Assembly (NCBI RefSeq): GCF_030272615.1
Contig: NC_081410.1
Location: 147,534,349-147,598,348, forward strand
Source of the DNA: Cryptomeria japonica
Taxonomy: Eukaryota; Streptophyta; Pinopsida; Cupressales; Cupressaceae
Length of the DNA: 64,000 nucleotides
Direction: 5' to 3'
The position numbers were made by a program, and so were the translations under genes. Positions within the stretch are counted from its first letter, which is position 1. Each line of letters starts with the position of its first letter. A model generated the notes under the pieces. It saw only the letters and a program-made list of their open reading frames with translations, did not search any database and had not been told where the DNA came from. Shown one piece after another: positions 14,874-27,600 of this stretch.

Positions 14874-14878
14874 GGTTT
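14874..14878. repeat. Target site duplication, left (GGTTT)
   Basis: GGTTT directly precedes the TGTTGG edge of the left LTR and is repeated at 21636-21640. Confidence 0.9.
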
Positions 14879-15782
14879 TGTTGGCAATTGACACTCATTG
14901 GATTCATATGTTGTCATTGATGGCAACAAGATTCTATAGAAGGCATAAACCGACAGATACCGACATTGGAGGCATACACCAACAGAAACCGACATTGGAG
15001 TAATCAGGGTCATCATCGACACTGGCACCGACATCCAGCACTTCAGTGAAGCTGACATAAGTCTGGGATCCGAAAAGTTTTATTTGTAAAATCATTTTGA
15101 AATTATTGTATAGGGACGACATTGAATATCTTTTGTATTGTAAGCCGACATAAGGCATATTGTTTGTAGAGGGTATAAAAGTCAGTCTGTTAGGACATTT
15201 TGATATAGGAAGATTTATATGACAGGGAAGCAGAATAACATGATGCAAAGGATATGTATGTAGGTCATTTGTATGCGAAAGTAATATCACACAAGGATCA
15301 GTAGATGGTTTGTAAAGCATTCTAGGAGGAAAGAAGATACCGGCAAAAGGGTTTATGAACCGGTACAGAACAAAGCTATAACCATAAGTCTTTTTGGCAT
15401 TGCAGATGCATTTTGTGAGATCATCGTTACTATTTTATCTCAGCAGAAGCTTGTAGTCAGTGAGACTCTTTTGTGTTGACCAGTGTGCTCTAGGCAGTGT
15501 GCCTTCCTGCATGTGCATGCCCCCATGCTATGTAATATCTTTCATATGGCCAGTGAATTGATATTGTGGGTCACAAATCCTACCGTGGTTTTTCCTCTTT
15601 GAGGTTTTCCATGTATAAAACTCGGTGTGTTATGGTGTTCATTCATGTGGTTGGTTTATTTACTTCAAGTTATATGTTTCTTCATTTACCGGTTTATATG
15701 TGAATGTTGTAATAAGGTAAAATCTTATATTACTGGCAGAACATCGATTCACCCCCCCTCTCAGTGTTCTTGGTTTCCAACA
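14879..15782 (+). repeat. Left LTR of element C (904 bp)
   Basis: TGTTGG...CCAACA termini; the copy at 20735-21635 matches along its length with scattered differences. It contains a TATA box (GGTATAAAAG near 15173), a 29-bp duplicated CCGACATTGGAG unit near 14940-15000, and a donor-like AAG|GTAAAA at 15716/15717 downstream of the TATA box. Confidence 0.93.
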
Positions 15783-15784
15783 AT

Positions 15785-15796
15785 TGGTATCAGAGC
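15785..15796 (+). promoter_or_regulatory. Primer binding site, Met-tRNA type
   Basis: TGGTATCAGAGC lies two bases after the left LTR. It is the standard complement to the 3' end of initiator Met-tRNA used by many plant Copia elements. Confidence 0.9.
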
Positions 15797-15808
15797 CTGG
15801 TGCCTCAG

Positions 15809-16800
15809 ATGAAGTTTAACAATTTGAGGAAGATCCTGAAACCAGAATCATTGAATATGGCTACGGAGAAGCAACTTGAGATGGCACTTGAGGATTATGA
15901 TGTTGAAAACTGCAAGATGAATTGAATTATGCTAATGAGTTCATTCTTGTTCTGCAAGAAAGGTTATCATTTTCTCAAGCTAAGAGGAAGGAACTTTTGC
16001 AAAGCCAGGATGATGAAGAGAAAAATGCACTTAAGGAACAATGTCAGAAACTGAGTCAAGCCAACATGCTCATGAAGAATGAAATGCAAGACCTGACTAT
16101 AAGGTTGTCAAAAGATATTGAGGACAGAAAGAAGAAGGAAGAAAATCTTGTTGTATCTCTCTAGAACAAATTTCAAGAATGTGGCAGATTGGCTCATGAG
16201 AATAATCTATTGAGAACTGATTTGGTACAATCCCGGAATAATGAACAAGAGCTTGAAAGGCAAATAATGACTCTGATAGATGATCTAACTACTGCAAGTG
16301 AGTATAAAGAAAAATTTAGGATTAGTGTTGCACAGTTGGATGATTTATTGAAAAGACAAAGGCAGAGTGAAGATTCTAGAGGACTTGGATTTGTACAAGG
16401 TGAAAGCTTTGGTACTGCAAATGAAGATCAGTCAACTAGTATGCAAAACTCATCAAACTAGAGGAAATCGGTAAGGCAATCTATTGCTTACATATTCAAT
16501 GGTAGATGTTTTGTTTGTAATAAATTTGGGCACATGGCTAGACAATGTATAAATAGAGCAAATCAAAACTATTATTCAGTTCCTGGTCAATGCACAAATT
16601 GCAAGAAATATGGTCATAAGTCAGAAGATTGCATAATGAATGTTAAGTGTCATGCATGTGGAAAGTTTGGACATTTGGCTAATCAATGTAGGTCAAGGAA
16701 TTACACCGGATATGTCAAAGCAATTCAAAAGAACAATGTTACATGTTATGTATGTAACAAAATAGGTCATATTGCTAAGTACTGCAGAAGCAAGACTTAA
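15809..16800 (+). pseudogene. Element C gag remnant: coiled coil plus four zinc knuckles
   Basis: The ORF starts at ATG 15809, 13 nt after the PBS, shifts frame near 15915 and then stays in one frame to TAA/stop at 16800, interrupted by TAG at 16162 and 16459. A long Glu/Lys/Gln-rich coiled coil (about 15930-16400) is followed by four CX2CX4HX4C knuckles: CFVCNKFGHMARQC, CTNCKKYGHKSEDC, CHACGKFGHLANQC and CYVCNKIGHIAKYC (16507-16785). The usual N-terminal capsid portion of a Copia gag is not seen, so this is nucleocapsid plus coiled coil. Four knuckles is more than the one or two usual in plant Copia gag. It would bind the element RNA; the present copy is broken. Confidence 0.8.
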
Positions 16801-17338
16801 CCGATTCACAATGACAAAGCAAATGAGAAAGGAAAGGAGAAGGTAGATGAAATAAAACAAGATCACACTAAGAGATGGGTTAGAAAATCTAAAGAACAAA
16901 GTGGAGATGCAACTACATCGACAACTGCACCAGTAACTCCACCGGTAGAACAAAGCATTCCTACACAGGCAGGAAATTCAATTGGTAACTGAGGCATACG
17001 CCTTAGGGGTTGGCAAATTCATTGCAAATCTTGCATATTCCTCGGAAGAGATATGGAGAGTTGTATTAGGTTTATCCGGCATAAAACTGTGAAACCGACA
17101 TCCTGTAGGGTACACCGCTAAGCATTTATGACAGTGAAGCATTAGGGTTTACTCGCTGATAAAAAGATAAAATGGACTCATTTTGACTCACTCAGCACTT
17201 GAGTAAACCAGAGTGAAGCAAAGGCGAATCACAGGCAATCAAGAGCGAGCAAAGGCATTCTGAAAAGATTTCCAACAATTATCGAAGAAGTAATCAAAAT
17301 CTTTCAACTGACGATTGTTATTCAGGTACTTCTTCGAA
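16801..17338 (+). other. Spacer between gag and accessory ORF, with 3' splice site
   Basis: After gag the reading frame continues as a short basic/Thr-rich tail to about 16990 and then loses coding character. Near 17310 a CTGAC branch-like motif is followed by GATTGTTATTCAG ending at 17325, a good 3' splice site placed 13 nt before the accessory ATG at 17339. A donor in the LTR (15716/15717) or in gag (16470/16471, TCG|GTAAGG) could pair with it to make a subgenomic mRNA. Confidence 0.5.
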
Positions 17339-20300
17339 ATGGCATTTGGATCATCATATTCTCCTACTTTCATTGTGAATCCCACTATTGTTGAGGTTAA
17401 GGATAGGCTTAGACCTATTTTCAAGGAAGATTCTAATGGTGCATTTTCAAGGGTTCCCGATGGCGTAGTTTATGTGGAAGATGTCAGGGCCTATATTCAC
17501 TCCACCTTGGAGGATTTAGGCACTAGGGAAATCAAGGGAATGTATCAATTTGTGATACTAGGCAGCTCTGAAACAATAAAGTCGGAATATCGAATCATTG
17601 AAGACCTAGGGTTAATTAGAATCCTGTACATACCGGAATTCAAGGATGAAGTAATTAGATATGTTCTGAGCAGGGTTCATAATGAATTCATCTGGCTAGA
17701 CCTGCCTCACATGATCACCAAAGAAGCAATGCAGGCGGTCACTGGATTACCCAAAGTTGGACAGGAACCAAGAAATAAGATCTCCAACACTGTGGTTGAA
17801 AAGCTCACCGATGCAACCCATGATGGAAGGTCGACGAGGGTTAGCACCATTAAAGATACATATGTGAAATTTGCTAGCACGATCATTGGCTACAAGGTAA
17901 CTCAATCAAGTCGATTAAACTTTGTTGCCATTTCTTGTATCCATGTTGCATATCAAATGATAAAGAATGATGGAAAGTATTATTTGTGTGAATGGTTAAG
18001 AAGTGAATTAATGTTAAATCTTGGCAAGATCAAAGGTGTTAAAAAATGAACATTCAGGTTTGGCAATCTTATTGTTTGCTTGATGTTTTACTTCATGAAT
18101 GAGCTACCGGGTCTGGGAAAGAAATGTTGGGCTCATGACATACCGGTAGGTATGCAGATCAAAGATGCAATCACCGGTCTTGGCAGTAACATGGATAAGA
18201 AGCTTTGGGAATACTTTAAAACTTTTCAATAGAACATGAGACTGAGGGAGAGAATCTCCAAACACATTGTGGAGAAATACTCCACTGATATTTGCTTCAT
18301 GGTAAAAACAGATGAGACACTCATGGAAGTAGTGGAACCTAGAACAATATGGGTCACTGAATTGGGTTATGAAGTTGATGACAACATCTTGGAACTATAT
18401 GCTAAAATGTTGATTGATGCTCCTTTGGATGATAAGGCTGAACACTTTGGTACTGCAGAGGAGAAGGCTCTTGAGGTTAAAATTAGTTTCAACAAGAAAA
18501 GGAGGGAAAAGAAAATAGACAAAATGTCTGCATTTGTTCGAGATGTAATTCACAGGATAGATACAGAACTAGGTTCTGGATCTAAACAGGCAGATCAACC
18601 GGCAATGGCAGCTACAACAACTGTAGTGAAAATTGCTCTTGAGGTAAAGAGGCCTGAGACTTTCATTTCTTCTATCACTTCTGACTCTGATCCAGAGAAT
18701 AATCAACCTCTTGCATTCAGAAGGGTACAGAGGAAGAAAGATGACAAGCCTCCGATAGAAGAGAAGAAGGTGGAACCAAGGAGGAAGCTAGTAAGAAAGG
18801 TGACAACAACATCCACACCTCTGGCAAGGAAACCCACTCAGAAGAGGCAGCCTGCTCCATCTGCTCTTGCAACCCCCAGCAAGAAGAAAAAGAGTGTGAT
18901 AGATGAAGCAATTGAATATGATAATGTTACCATCACCCCCCCCCCCCAATGACTCGTGCAGAATTGATAGATGAGGTAACTAAAGATGGAACTTTGAAGA
19001 ATGTGTCAAATTTCTATGAAGATTTAGATGATAATGAGAAAAATGAAATGGAAGAAGCAATTTTGCTACATCTAGACTTATATAAGAAGGCTTTGGTAGA
19101 GATTTTGAAGGAAATCCCTTTATTGTAGAATAAGTTAGATGCAAGAAGATTAGATGCAATCAGGAGGGACAAAGAGATTAAAGAAGTTGAACTTTTGAGT
19201 ATGTGTGCTTCTATAAATAATGAGGAAATGAAAAGATGTGTAGAAGTTGCAAATAGAACAATCTTTAGCAGCAAACCCCGACAAATAAGCTTAATGATGG
19301 GTAGAGTCAATGAAATAATAAATGAGACTAAAGATGGTTGCGCTAAATTCTTCCAAAAGAATCCTAATTTCCTTACTTCTCAAGAAGAATTTTCTAAGGC
19401 AACATCTCCCACCATTCTGGACAAATTTGAAGGGAAAGGAATTTTGGGAAGTTCAGATCAAATTTTGAATGAATAGATAGATAATCCTAAAATTGATGAG
19501 AGTGTACAGACTAAACAGAAAAAGACAACATTTGTACAGTTTGAGCAAGGTAATGAACAAGTTACAGATAATATTATGGATAATACTCCACCGGCAGTAA
19601 CAGATATTGCACCAAGTGGCAAAGCCACTGGTGCAAAAGAGGATGAGAAAAGGGATACACCAGGAGAGGATAATGAAAATGAAGAAAAGAAAAAGGAGAT
19701 TGTATCGATAGTTGATTCCCCAGCAAAGCTTTTGGCAATTGACACTTCTCGAGTTGAGAAGAAATTGATCACAGAGATGAGTCCCACAGAGCTAATGATG
19801 ATGGCTACTCAAAAGCTAATGAAGGAGGGATGTACAGACAAAGGAATAATAGATCAAACAATAATAGTTTTGCACATATTGATTCCTGACTGTATGATTG
19901 AGAATGAAGAAAACCCTTCTGACAAGATTAAGGCATTGACATAGCACGTATCTAAAAACTTTCAATCATTGCAGCAAATTTTCGACTGGCAAGCACTTGA
20001 AAGATTTACTTTGGCTAAGAAAGCCGCTTTTGACCAGATTATTGAGATAGAGAATAGGAAGGTTGAAGAGAAACTTATACTTATTGAAAATTATTTGAAA
20101 TAGGGCATTAACATCTACACAGTCTTTTGTAATATAGAAATTCTTACAACAAATGTAGATAAGAGGTTAAAGGAGTTACAAGAAAAGATTGCTAATATTT
20201 CAAATTCTTTTGATGGACTAACTTCACTTACAACATCTATTGATGGACAAATTTTGACTGTGGAGAACCAAATTTTTGCTTTTGAAAAGGAAAGAGACAA

Positions 20301-20553
20301 GATTATTCGGAGAGCAAGAAGTCTCAAAGGTTTGGTGAGTCCAAGACTGGATTCACTTGGTGTACATGAGAGGGAATGTATGGACATGCTTGCGAATCCC
20401 ACACCGACAAAAGTCACTAAGAAAGAAACACTAGCGCACTCACTGAGTGGAATTGTATCCATATCTGAAACATTCAAAACTGGCTAGGATACCTATATAC
20501 AGTTACTTGAGAAAGCTTATCTGAAAATCTTGAAATTGGTCAAGCTCCAGTAA
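17339..20553 (+). pseudogene. Element C accessory ORF (~1070 codons)
   Basis: It starts at ATG 17339 (MAFGSSYS...) and runs to the probable original TAA at 20551-20553. Frame 2 is kept to a C12 tract at 18936-18947 and frame 1 from ATG 18949 on; one extra C would join them. In-frame stops are TGA at 18047 and TAG at 18230, 19126, 19474, 19942, 20101 and 20485. The N-terminal ~330 residues form a globular helical region with LGLIRILYIPEF, HNEFIWLD and ITKEAMQAVTGLP, compatible with the domain in elements A and B. Residues ~390-540 are a basic, Pro/Lys-rich linker; the remainder is acidic and helical, probably coiled coil. There is no pol motif. Function unknown; retention of about 1 kb of codons in one frame implies past selection in the family. 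Confidence 0.7.
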
Positions 20554-20722
20554 GGTAATCTTTGGCATTGATGCCAAAGGGGGAGTATATGTATGTGAAA
20601 AATATGTATATAATCCTATGGGGAGGATATTAGACAGAGAGTATATTGCTCAGGGGGAGCGTGTTTTAGTTGAACCGACAGGGAATCCATTTCATTTTCA
20701 CATGAGTGTTGCCATCAATGCC

Positions 20723-20732
20723 AAAGGGGGAG
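20723..20732 (+). promoter_or_regulatory. Polypurine tract of element C
   Basis: AAAGGGGGAG lies two bases before the right LTR (TGTTGG at 20735). It is the expected plus-strand primer of an LTR element. A related AAAGGGGGAG motif also occurs near 20577, about 150 bp upstream. Confidence 0.85.
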
Positions 20733-20734
20733 AT

Positions 20735-21635
20735 TGTTGGCAATTGACACTCATTGGATTCATATGTTGTCATTGATGGCAACAAGATTCTATAGAAGGC
20801 ATATACTGGTAGATATCGGCATTAGAGGCATACACCAGCAGATACCGACATTGGAGTAATCAGGGTCATCATCGACACCGGCACCGGCAGGGACAGCTAG
20901 TACTTCAGTGAAGCCAACATCAGTCTGGGATCTGAAAAGTTTTATTTGTAAAATCATTTTGTAATTATTGTATAGGGCCGACATCGAATATATTTTGTAT
21001 TGTAAGCCGACATAAGGAATATTGTTTGTAGATATATAAGTCAGTCTGTTAGGACATTTTGATATAAAACAATGTATATGACAAGGAAGTAGAATAAAGT
21101 GATGTGAAGCATATGTATCTAGGTCATTTGTATGCAAAATTAATATCATGCAAGGATCAATATATGGTTTGTAAAGCATTATAGGAGGAAAGAAGATATT
21201 GGCAAAAGGGTTTATGAACCGATACAAAACAAAGCTATAACTGAAACTCTTTTTGGCATTGCAAATGCATTTTGTGAGTTCATCATTACTGTTTTATCTC
21301 AACAGAATCTTGTAGTCAGTGAGACTCTTTTGTGTTGAGCAGTGTGCCTTCCTACATGTGTAGGCCCCCATGCTATGTAATATCTTTCATATGGCCAGTG
21401 AATTGATATTGTGGGTCACAAATCCTACCGTGGTTTTTCCTCTTTGATGTTTTCCATGTATAAAACTCTGTGTGTTATGGTGTTCATTCATGTGGCTGGT
21501 TTATTTACTTCATGTTATATGTTTCTTTATTTACCGGTTTATATGTGTATGTTGTAATAAGGTAAAATCTTATATTTACCGGCAGAACACTGATTCGCAC
21601 CCCCCCCCCCCTCTCAGTGTTCTTGGTTTCCAACA
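20735..21635 (+). repeat. Right LTR of element C (901 bp)
   Basis: It matches the left LTR from TGTTGGCAATTGACAC to TTTCCAACA. It has an expanded C run near 21599-21611 and a changed TATA region (GATATATAAG near 21032). Confidence 0.93.
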
Positions 21636-21640
21636 GGTTT
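21636..21640. repeat. Target site duplication, right (GGTTT)
   Basis: GGTTT follows the CCAACA edge of the right LTR and matches 14874-14878. Confidence 0.9.
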
Positions 21641-24600
21641 ATGAATGAGTGTCGAATATGGGATAATAGAGAAGTATAGAATATCACTTTATTTCTATCT
21701 ATAGACAAACGACTTAAAAAGATGTTTTGGTCAAAGCTTTTGTAGTCATCTATAAATGATTGTGTTTCTTTCTCTCTATTGTATCATGCTATAAGATGCA
21801 TATATTTTTCTATGCATGTGAAATTATATGTTAGATATATCATGTTGCACCCTATTCAAACCCACCTTTTGACTCCAAATTGCTAGGTATATTGTGTAGG
21901 GTCAAGAGTTCTTATTCAAAATACTAAGAAAGTTTATGCTTCGTGGTTGTGTGGAAAAGCATCTCGACCATGTTATCATCCCAAAGTGAAGAATTCAAGA
22001 AGGATTAGTGTCAATAATTAACTATTAAACTATTTTGTGTTATTATTCTATTTTGTAAGGACCTCATGGTCTCAAGGTTCTTTGCTATTTTCCTCATTTG
22101 AGATGAGTTATGCAATCTTGGAGATTTATGGATTTAATTCATTTCCATTATGTATCATTTATTTGGAAAGAATATGATTTTTTTTTTTCATGTCTATCTT
22201 TGTCGCTACAACACTAACACCCTAGAAGGACACTATCACGAGCCCTTTGGGTGCATTAGTGTCATGTCCAAGCACTGGTGTCCATGAGACAACCTCCCAC
22301 ATTGTAGTCCTCTGTAACGTGCAAATGTCCTAGCCAATGAGGAATTCAAAGGCAAGGATTGATTCTTCAGACACCATGAATGAAGTAGACTAGGCTAGAG
22401 GTGCCCATGAAGATCTAGGATCATGAAAATGCTAGAAAGAGTTGGGGAAGAAGGAATAAGAATGACTACCCAGACACTGGATGTAATCGACGCACAAAAG
22501 GAGAGGATGAGAAGATGTGTAAAAACCTCACCAACATCTTAAACTCCTACCCTAAGCTAAAACAAGCAAGAATACACACTTACAATCCATAACAATAGAC
22601 TCAAAAAGCTTCAAATAGACCCAAAAATGTCACAACACAACATAATTCACCAGTAGAAGATAGGATGATGAGATGGGGGATCTACAAGATTCTCCAAGAT
22701 GTCTCCAACACATGATAGTTTCATTTTAAACCCAAAATAATATTCTTATACTCATTTAGTCACTATACAACATTCAATATTAAAAGCAAGATGCAAGATC
22801 ACTTGTGCTTGATACCAACACCGATGCATGCAAAAAAATCTAATCATCTTGATACACAATTTATTATAAATCCATCTTGAACAAAGTCCAATATACAATG
22901 TTACAATCTCATGCAACATATGACTCGAACATCTTTGAATTGTACATTTATCTTCAACTAAAATAACTAAAAGCGGAAGAAAAGCCATAAAGTGAATTCA
23001 CTGAGGATGCTCGGTCCACTATCCTTGGGAACCTAATGGTAGTATACATACCACCCAACCACGTGGATACAAAGGATTCATGTGGATCTCCCTAGTCGAG
23101 GATTTTTAGTTCCAAATTGTAGGTGTGCTTGCAAAGTTACGCACATTGTCTCGTTTCCATACTTGCAAGTCTGATTTGTTGTGTTATGACAACCCATGTT
23201 GCTATAGAAAGAGGTCATGAACCTTTATTTATATTAAATATCATATTTGAATGTATTTTGTGGAAGAAATAAGTTGCTTGAATTCTTCTTACATATTTAT
23301 GAAGATTTGTTGTTGTTGTTGTTGTTGTTGTTGTTTTAAGAGTTGGTGCAAAGTGGTGTATAGCAGCCCTTGCCATTGTTACAAGAGATTTTCAGACCCT
23401 TGAGGATGATAATTTTAGATTTTTACATGTTTATTTTGATGAAAACAAGAAGAATATTCATGTTCATTTCAATTTATGCTTATATGAAACTTGCAATTCT
23501 TGTTTATGCATGAGTTTGAGGAAGAGTTATACTATTATTGGTATCAAAGCATATGTTGTGAAAGCGGAGAGTAGCCTTACATGAAATGAGAATATATGAA
23601 ACGTTATGGCTACCTGGATGGATGGTTTGACAAAACACCCCATCCTTGTTCTACATCATATCTCAACACCCTGTTCTACCCTTTTGTCACCGTGCAATAA
23701 TCCTCAAAATATTTTTTTGGGTTTGTAATTTCCAACATCACCTTTCCTTTCTTTCAAAAAAATCTTATACTCTCAACATATGTGTTCCTAAATGAATGAA
23801 ATCAAATTTCGCATTTACTAGTTTGTAACTAATAAACAACTCTTCATAATTTATAACGGTCAATCAACCAAACATTGATTGATGAAGACTATAGGTGCCT
23901 ACAACTACATGGTTAAAAAAATGCAACAATCTTTATTTTAAATACCAACTAGTTAATTGACCAACTAAGTTGCTTCAATAAGAAGATTCAATTTCCATCC
24001 TTTAACTAAAAAACACCCTCTCATCATAACTATTGATGATGATATAGTCAAAACCCAATCATGATTAACTACCAGCCAATTTAGTATTTATAGATAAAAA
24101 AAGGGGCATTTTATTTATTACTAGCATTTTCTACCTATAAGAGGTTCAAGGAATACACTGATAAGCTATTAAAGTTAACGTAGATTCTTCGATTACAAGT
24201 ATATAAGGCTGGGCCTCAATCTAATCGAGTTATGTTTCTCACGATCTTATTCTTTTCTTTCGACCACCCAACATTGGAATTAAAAAATTCTGAAAGGATC
24301 TGTCTTCCAAACATTACACATGGAAGTTGTGTGAAAAAATGAAGCAAGAACAAAGTGGATTCCTCAGAAACTCCCACCATCACACCATGTGTTTTTCCTA
24401 TTGTTTTCAAGAATATCCTTCAATTGACTTTTGTGCTAGAAACATGACGTGTGGGAACTTTATGGAAATCCAAGTTCAAACCAAGAAGTATCGCCCCAAG
24501 AACCTTGGCCAAGATGTCGTGTTTCACAAATATTCATGTACCCATTAAGCCTATTTGAGGGTTTTAGAACAACGATGAAAAATGCCACATGTCAAGCAAG

Positions 24601-27600
24601 CAAAGAATTTGAAAGTCTTTGACTCGAAAACAAGAATGCAGGCGTGTCATTGGCTGATGAAAACAAGAATGAACTCAACACACTCTCGATCCAAAATAGA
24701 ATCAAGCGCCAAAATTTTAAAAGGAATTGCATGCCTAGGCTATTTTTATTTTAAATAAGAAGAGGCCCAGATGGAGCTCATGCTAATAAAATTTGGGAAG
24801 GAAAATAATGCAAAAATCCTTCATGTAGGAACTGTTGTAATGATCATCACGATTTGGTGAACACGAAACATATATGTAGAGGATGGATCAATTGCAAAAA
24901 TCATTCCCATTTTAGGGGAAGAAATTTTATAAAATCCCATGAGAATTCTTGTAATGGGGGGAACGCTTTTATAAAACGGAGATTTTGTAATCCCCTTTCT
25001 TATAAAAAATTGAAATAATGTTTTAGAGTTTAGTAATTTGCATTTGTGATCTCACCTTCGTATGTATGTTCTTAGGTAAGGCACTGGACCGTGTCATTTT
25101 TTTCCTTCCACTTGTCTTGCTTAAGTTAGTATGCTCTGTGTTGTTTTGATTTTGAGGCAGTTATTGTATACTCATTTTGGCTTCTCTAATTCCTATTAAA
25201 TCTACGAAGGATGGATCACGTGGAATATTTCACTCTTCCATTTTCTTCATACTAGTAACTAGATTATACTCCCACGAAGAATCTTTTAATAATGGTTAAT
25301 CATTGTGAGAATCATGAAGAATCCCTCTATTTTCTATTGAGCCTTGACAGGTGCTTCCCACAAGAGGATTTGAAAGTTATGCCCTATGTTTGTGTCACTT
25401 TGTGCATTTTGTTCTCCTCCTAACAAGTAAGGGTTGTCATGTGACGTGCTCACATCCAAGAATCAGTGTTTCTTTTTTATTTTCATAAAAAGGGAATTAA
25501 AGTATTGTAAAAGCTCGGCTTTCAGTGTTTCAACTTAGTTTAGTTGTTTAATGCTTCTCCCTCGTCCTCTTTTCATTTCCCCCAAGAATGAAGAGTCGAC
25601 TTCTAAAATTCTAGAGATTGTTTCACATACTGCATTCAGGTCTCATTTCCTATGAAACTTCTTGACTACCCATTCAAAGGCACAAACCATTTGAGGATCA
25701 ATAGTTTTCCTAGCATGCCTAATGGAACATTCGATCTCTGATCATTGAAGATATAATGAATATCTTACCATTCTACCCAAAGAAGTATTCACTCAATACC
25801 TAATAATTATACACGATCATGACTAGTGTTATGTATCTCATTCTATAGCTTCAGACAAACCATTCTCCTCTATGTGAGATAGATTTTAGTAAGCTTTTAC
25901 TCATATTTTTGTTCTAGCATGAAAAATTACTTCAGACAACAATCGTTTCTTTCCAATTTTCATGAAAATGTGGAGACCTCATCCATGGAATTGCAAATAT
26001 TTTATCACCCAAGCCATTATTTTTCATAGCCATTTGATAAAATGAGTCCTATCAATGTTGGTATCAAAGGGATTATAGAAGATTTCCAAGACCAGTTAAG
26101 GTCAATTGAGATAGAAGAGCAGAGATATCAAGATTATCTTGCTTATCACACCTTCTTATGACAACAAGAGCTAAAAGGGAAAATAAGGAAACATGACCAA
26201 ATGCTAGCAATCCAAATTGCTACGGGAAATCAAGAATCTACTTGCATGAAAAGTAAAAAGGATCCATATATTGGAACCCGCACTTGCTTGAGAAAATTAA
26301 TTTTCCCTATCATGTTTGAAAAGGATTTTTCTTCCACAAGTTCATCGTCTTGACGCCATCTCGCTTTTTAAAGGTGGTTTGGTCATTTGGAGATCAAACT
26401 AGTCTCACAAACAAGGGGAAGGAAAAGGACACGATATTGTAGGGCTCCATGTTCACTAGAAAAGAAAAAAGGCAAAAAATAACAAGCAAACTTAAGAGTA
26501 AGATGAATGCTTTGTTTCTAAGAAAGACAAGACAAATGGGTTGTGTTTTTTTCTTTCACGGTCTTCCTTTCTTTGTTGAAAATGAAGAATAAAAAGGATC
26601 CAAATTAGCTTCAGAGATAATATCAAATCTACAACATGGTGTAGCAAATTCTTGTGAACACCTTGGGTGCAATGCAAACTCCATAAATGAAGAAAGCATT
26701 GAGAAATAAGGTGAGGTCATTCCTGACACCCTGGAGAAATGTCCCAAGATTCCTTTCATCTAGGAATAAATCAAAGAAGATATGGATGAAGCCTGATTCT
26801 TGGATGAATTATAAATTCTATGCTCATAAATAGAGGTTAAGGTGACATCCCATAGAGCAGGAGATCACGAGAAAGAACAAAGGAACCTTGTCCTTGTACC
26901 CACAAAAGAGTCCAAAAATAAAAGCCACGTACAAAGACAAAATGTAGAAAAGTGGAATGCAACTATGATCACACAAATTTTTCCTAGCAAGGGGGTTGCC
27001 AAACCCTTCCGGTCATGTTCACCTCTGAACATAAAAATGAGTTATTCAAGGAAGAAAATAACACTCTCCCACTACCAAAATATATTATAAAAACTTGAGT
27101 AAGATTTAGTGGTCCTTGGTTTGCAAGAAAATTCCAAGCAGATTGAGAATTGTTGGTCTCTTCTTTTCCCTTTGCCCTTGGCTAAAAACCATGCAAAATG
27201 CCATAAGCTAGGCAGAAAGGGAAGTTATATTAAAACTCCAGTTAATGGTTTCATTTAGCATATTATTTTTTGCAATAAGTTAGGTTAGAGTAGGATCAAT
27301 TAGTTGCTTTTTCATTTACAATAAGTGTTGCATATTTTCTTCCCTTCAGGGATTGCATTGTTTAGTCTTAAGCTTTTCTCTAAGTGCAGTTTTGCACAAT
27401 GTTGACCCTCATAATGTCCTAACTCAAGGTTTCAGAATTATTAGATAATATTGTCATGCATTGAGAATTGATACACATTTTTAATAAATGCCCGCAAATG
27501 CAAAATATTCACACTCCAGTAATTTCCCATGTGCATTATCCAAGAACAGAACATGGTAAGGTTTGAATGGGGATGCTTCAAGTTGTAATTTTGCACAATT

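Larger units (their letters stand above)
14879..21635 (+). mobile_element. Element C: non-autonomous LTR retroelement with gag relic and accessory ORF
   Basis: A complete 6.76-kb element is bounded by LTRs starting TGTTGGCAATTG and ending TTTCCAACA. It is flanked by a perfect 5-bp target duplication GGTTT (14874-14878 and 21636-21640). A Met-initiator-type primer site TGGTATCAGAGC follows the left LTR, and a polypurine tract precedes the right one. The interior holds a shortened gag with four zinc knuckles, then a spacer, then an accessory ORF of about 1070 codons. Protease, integrase and RT/RNase H are absent, so mobilisation would depend on another element, presumably Copia-like given the primer site. 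It resembles TR-GAG-type elements but with an added large ORF. By eye the LTRs differ at roughly 8-10%, so the insertion is old. Confidence 0.93.
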
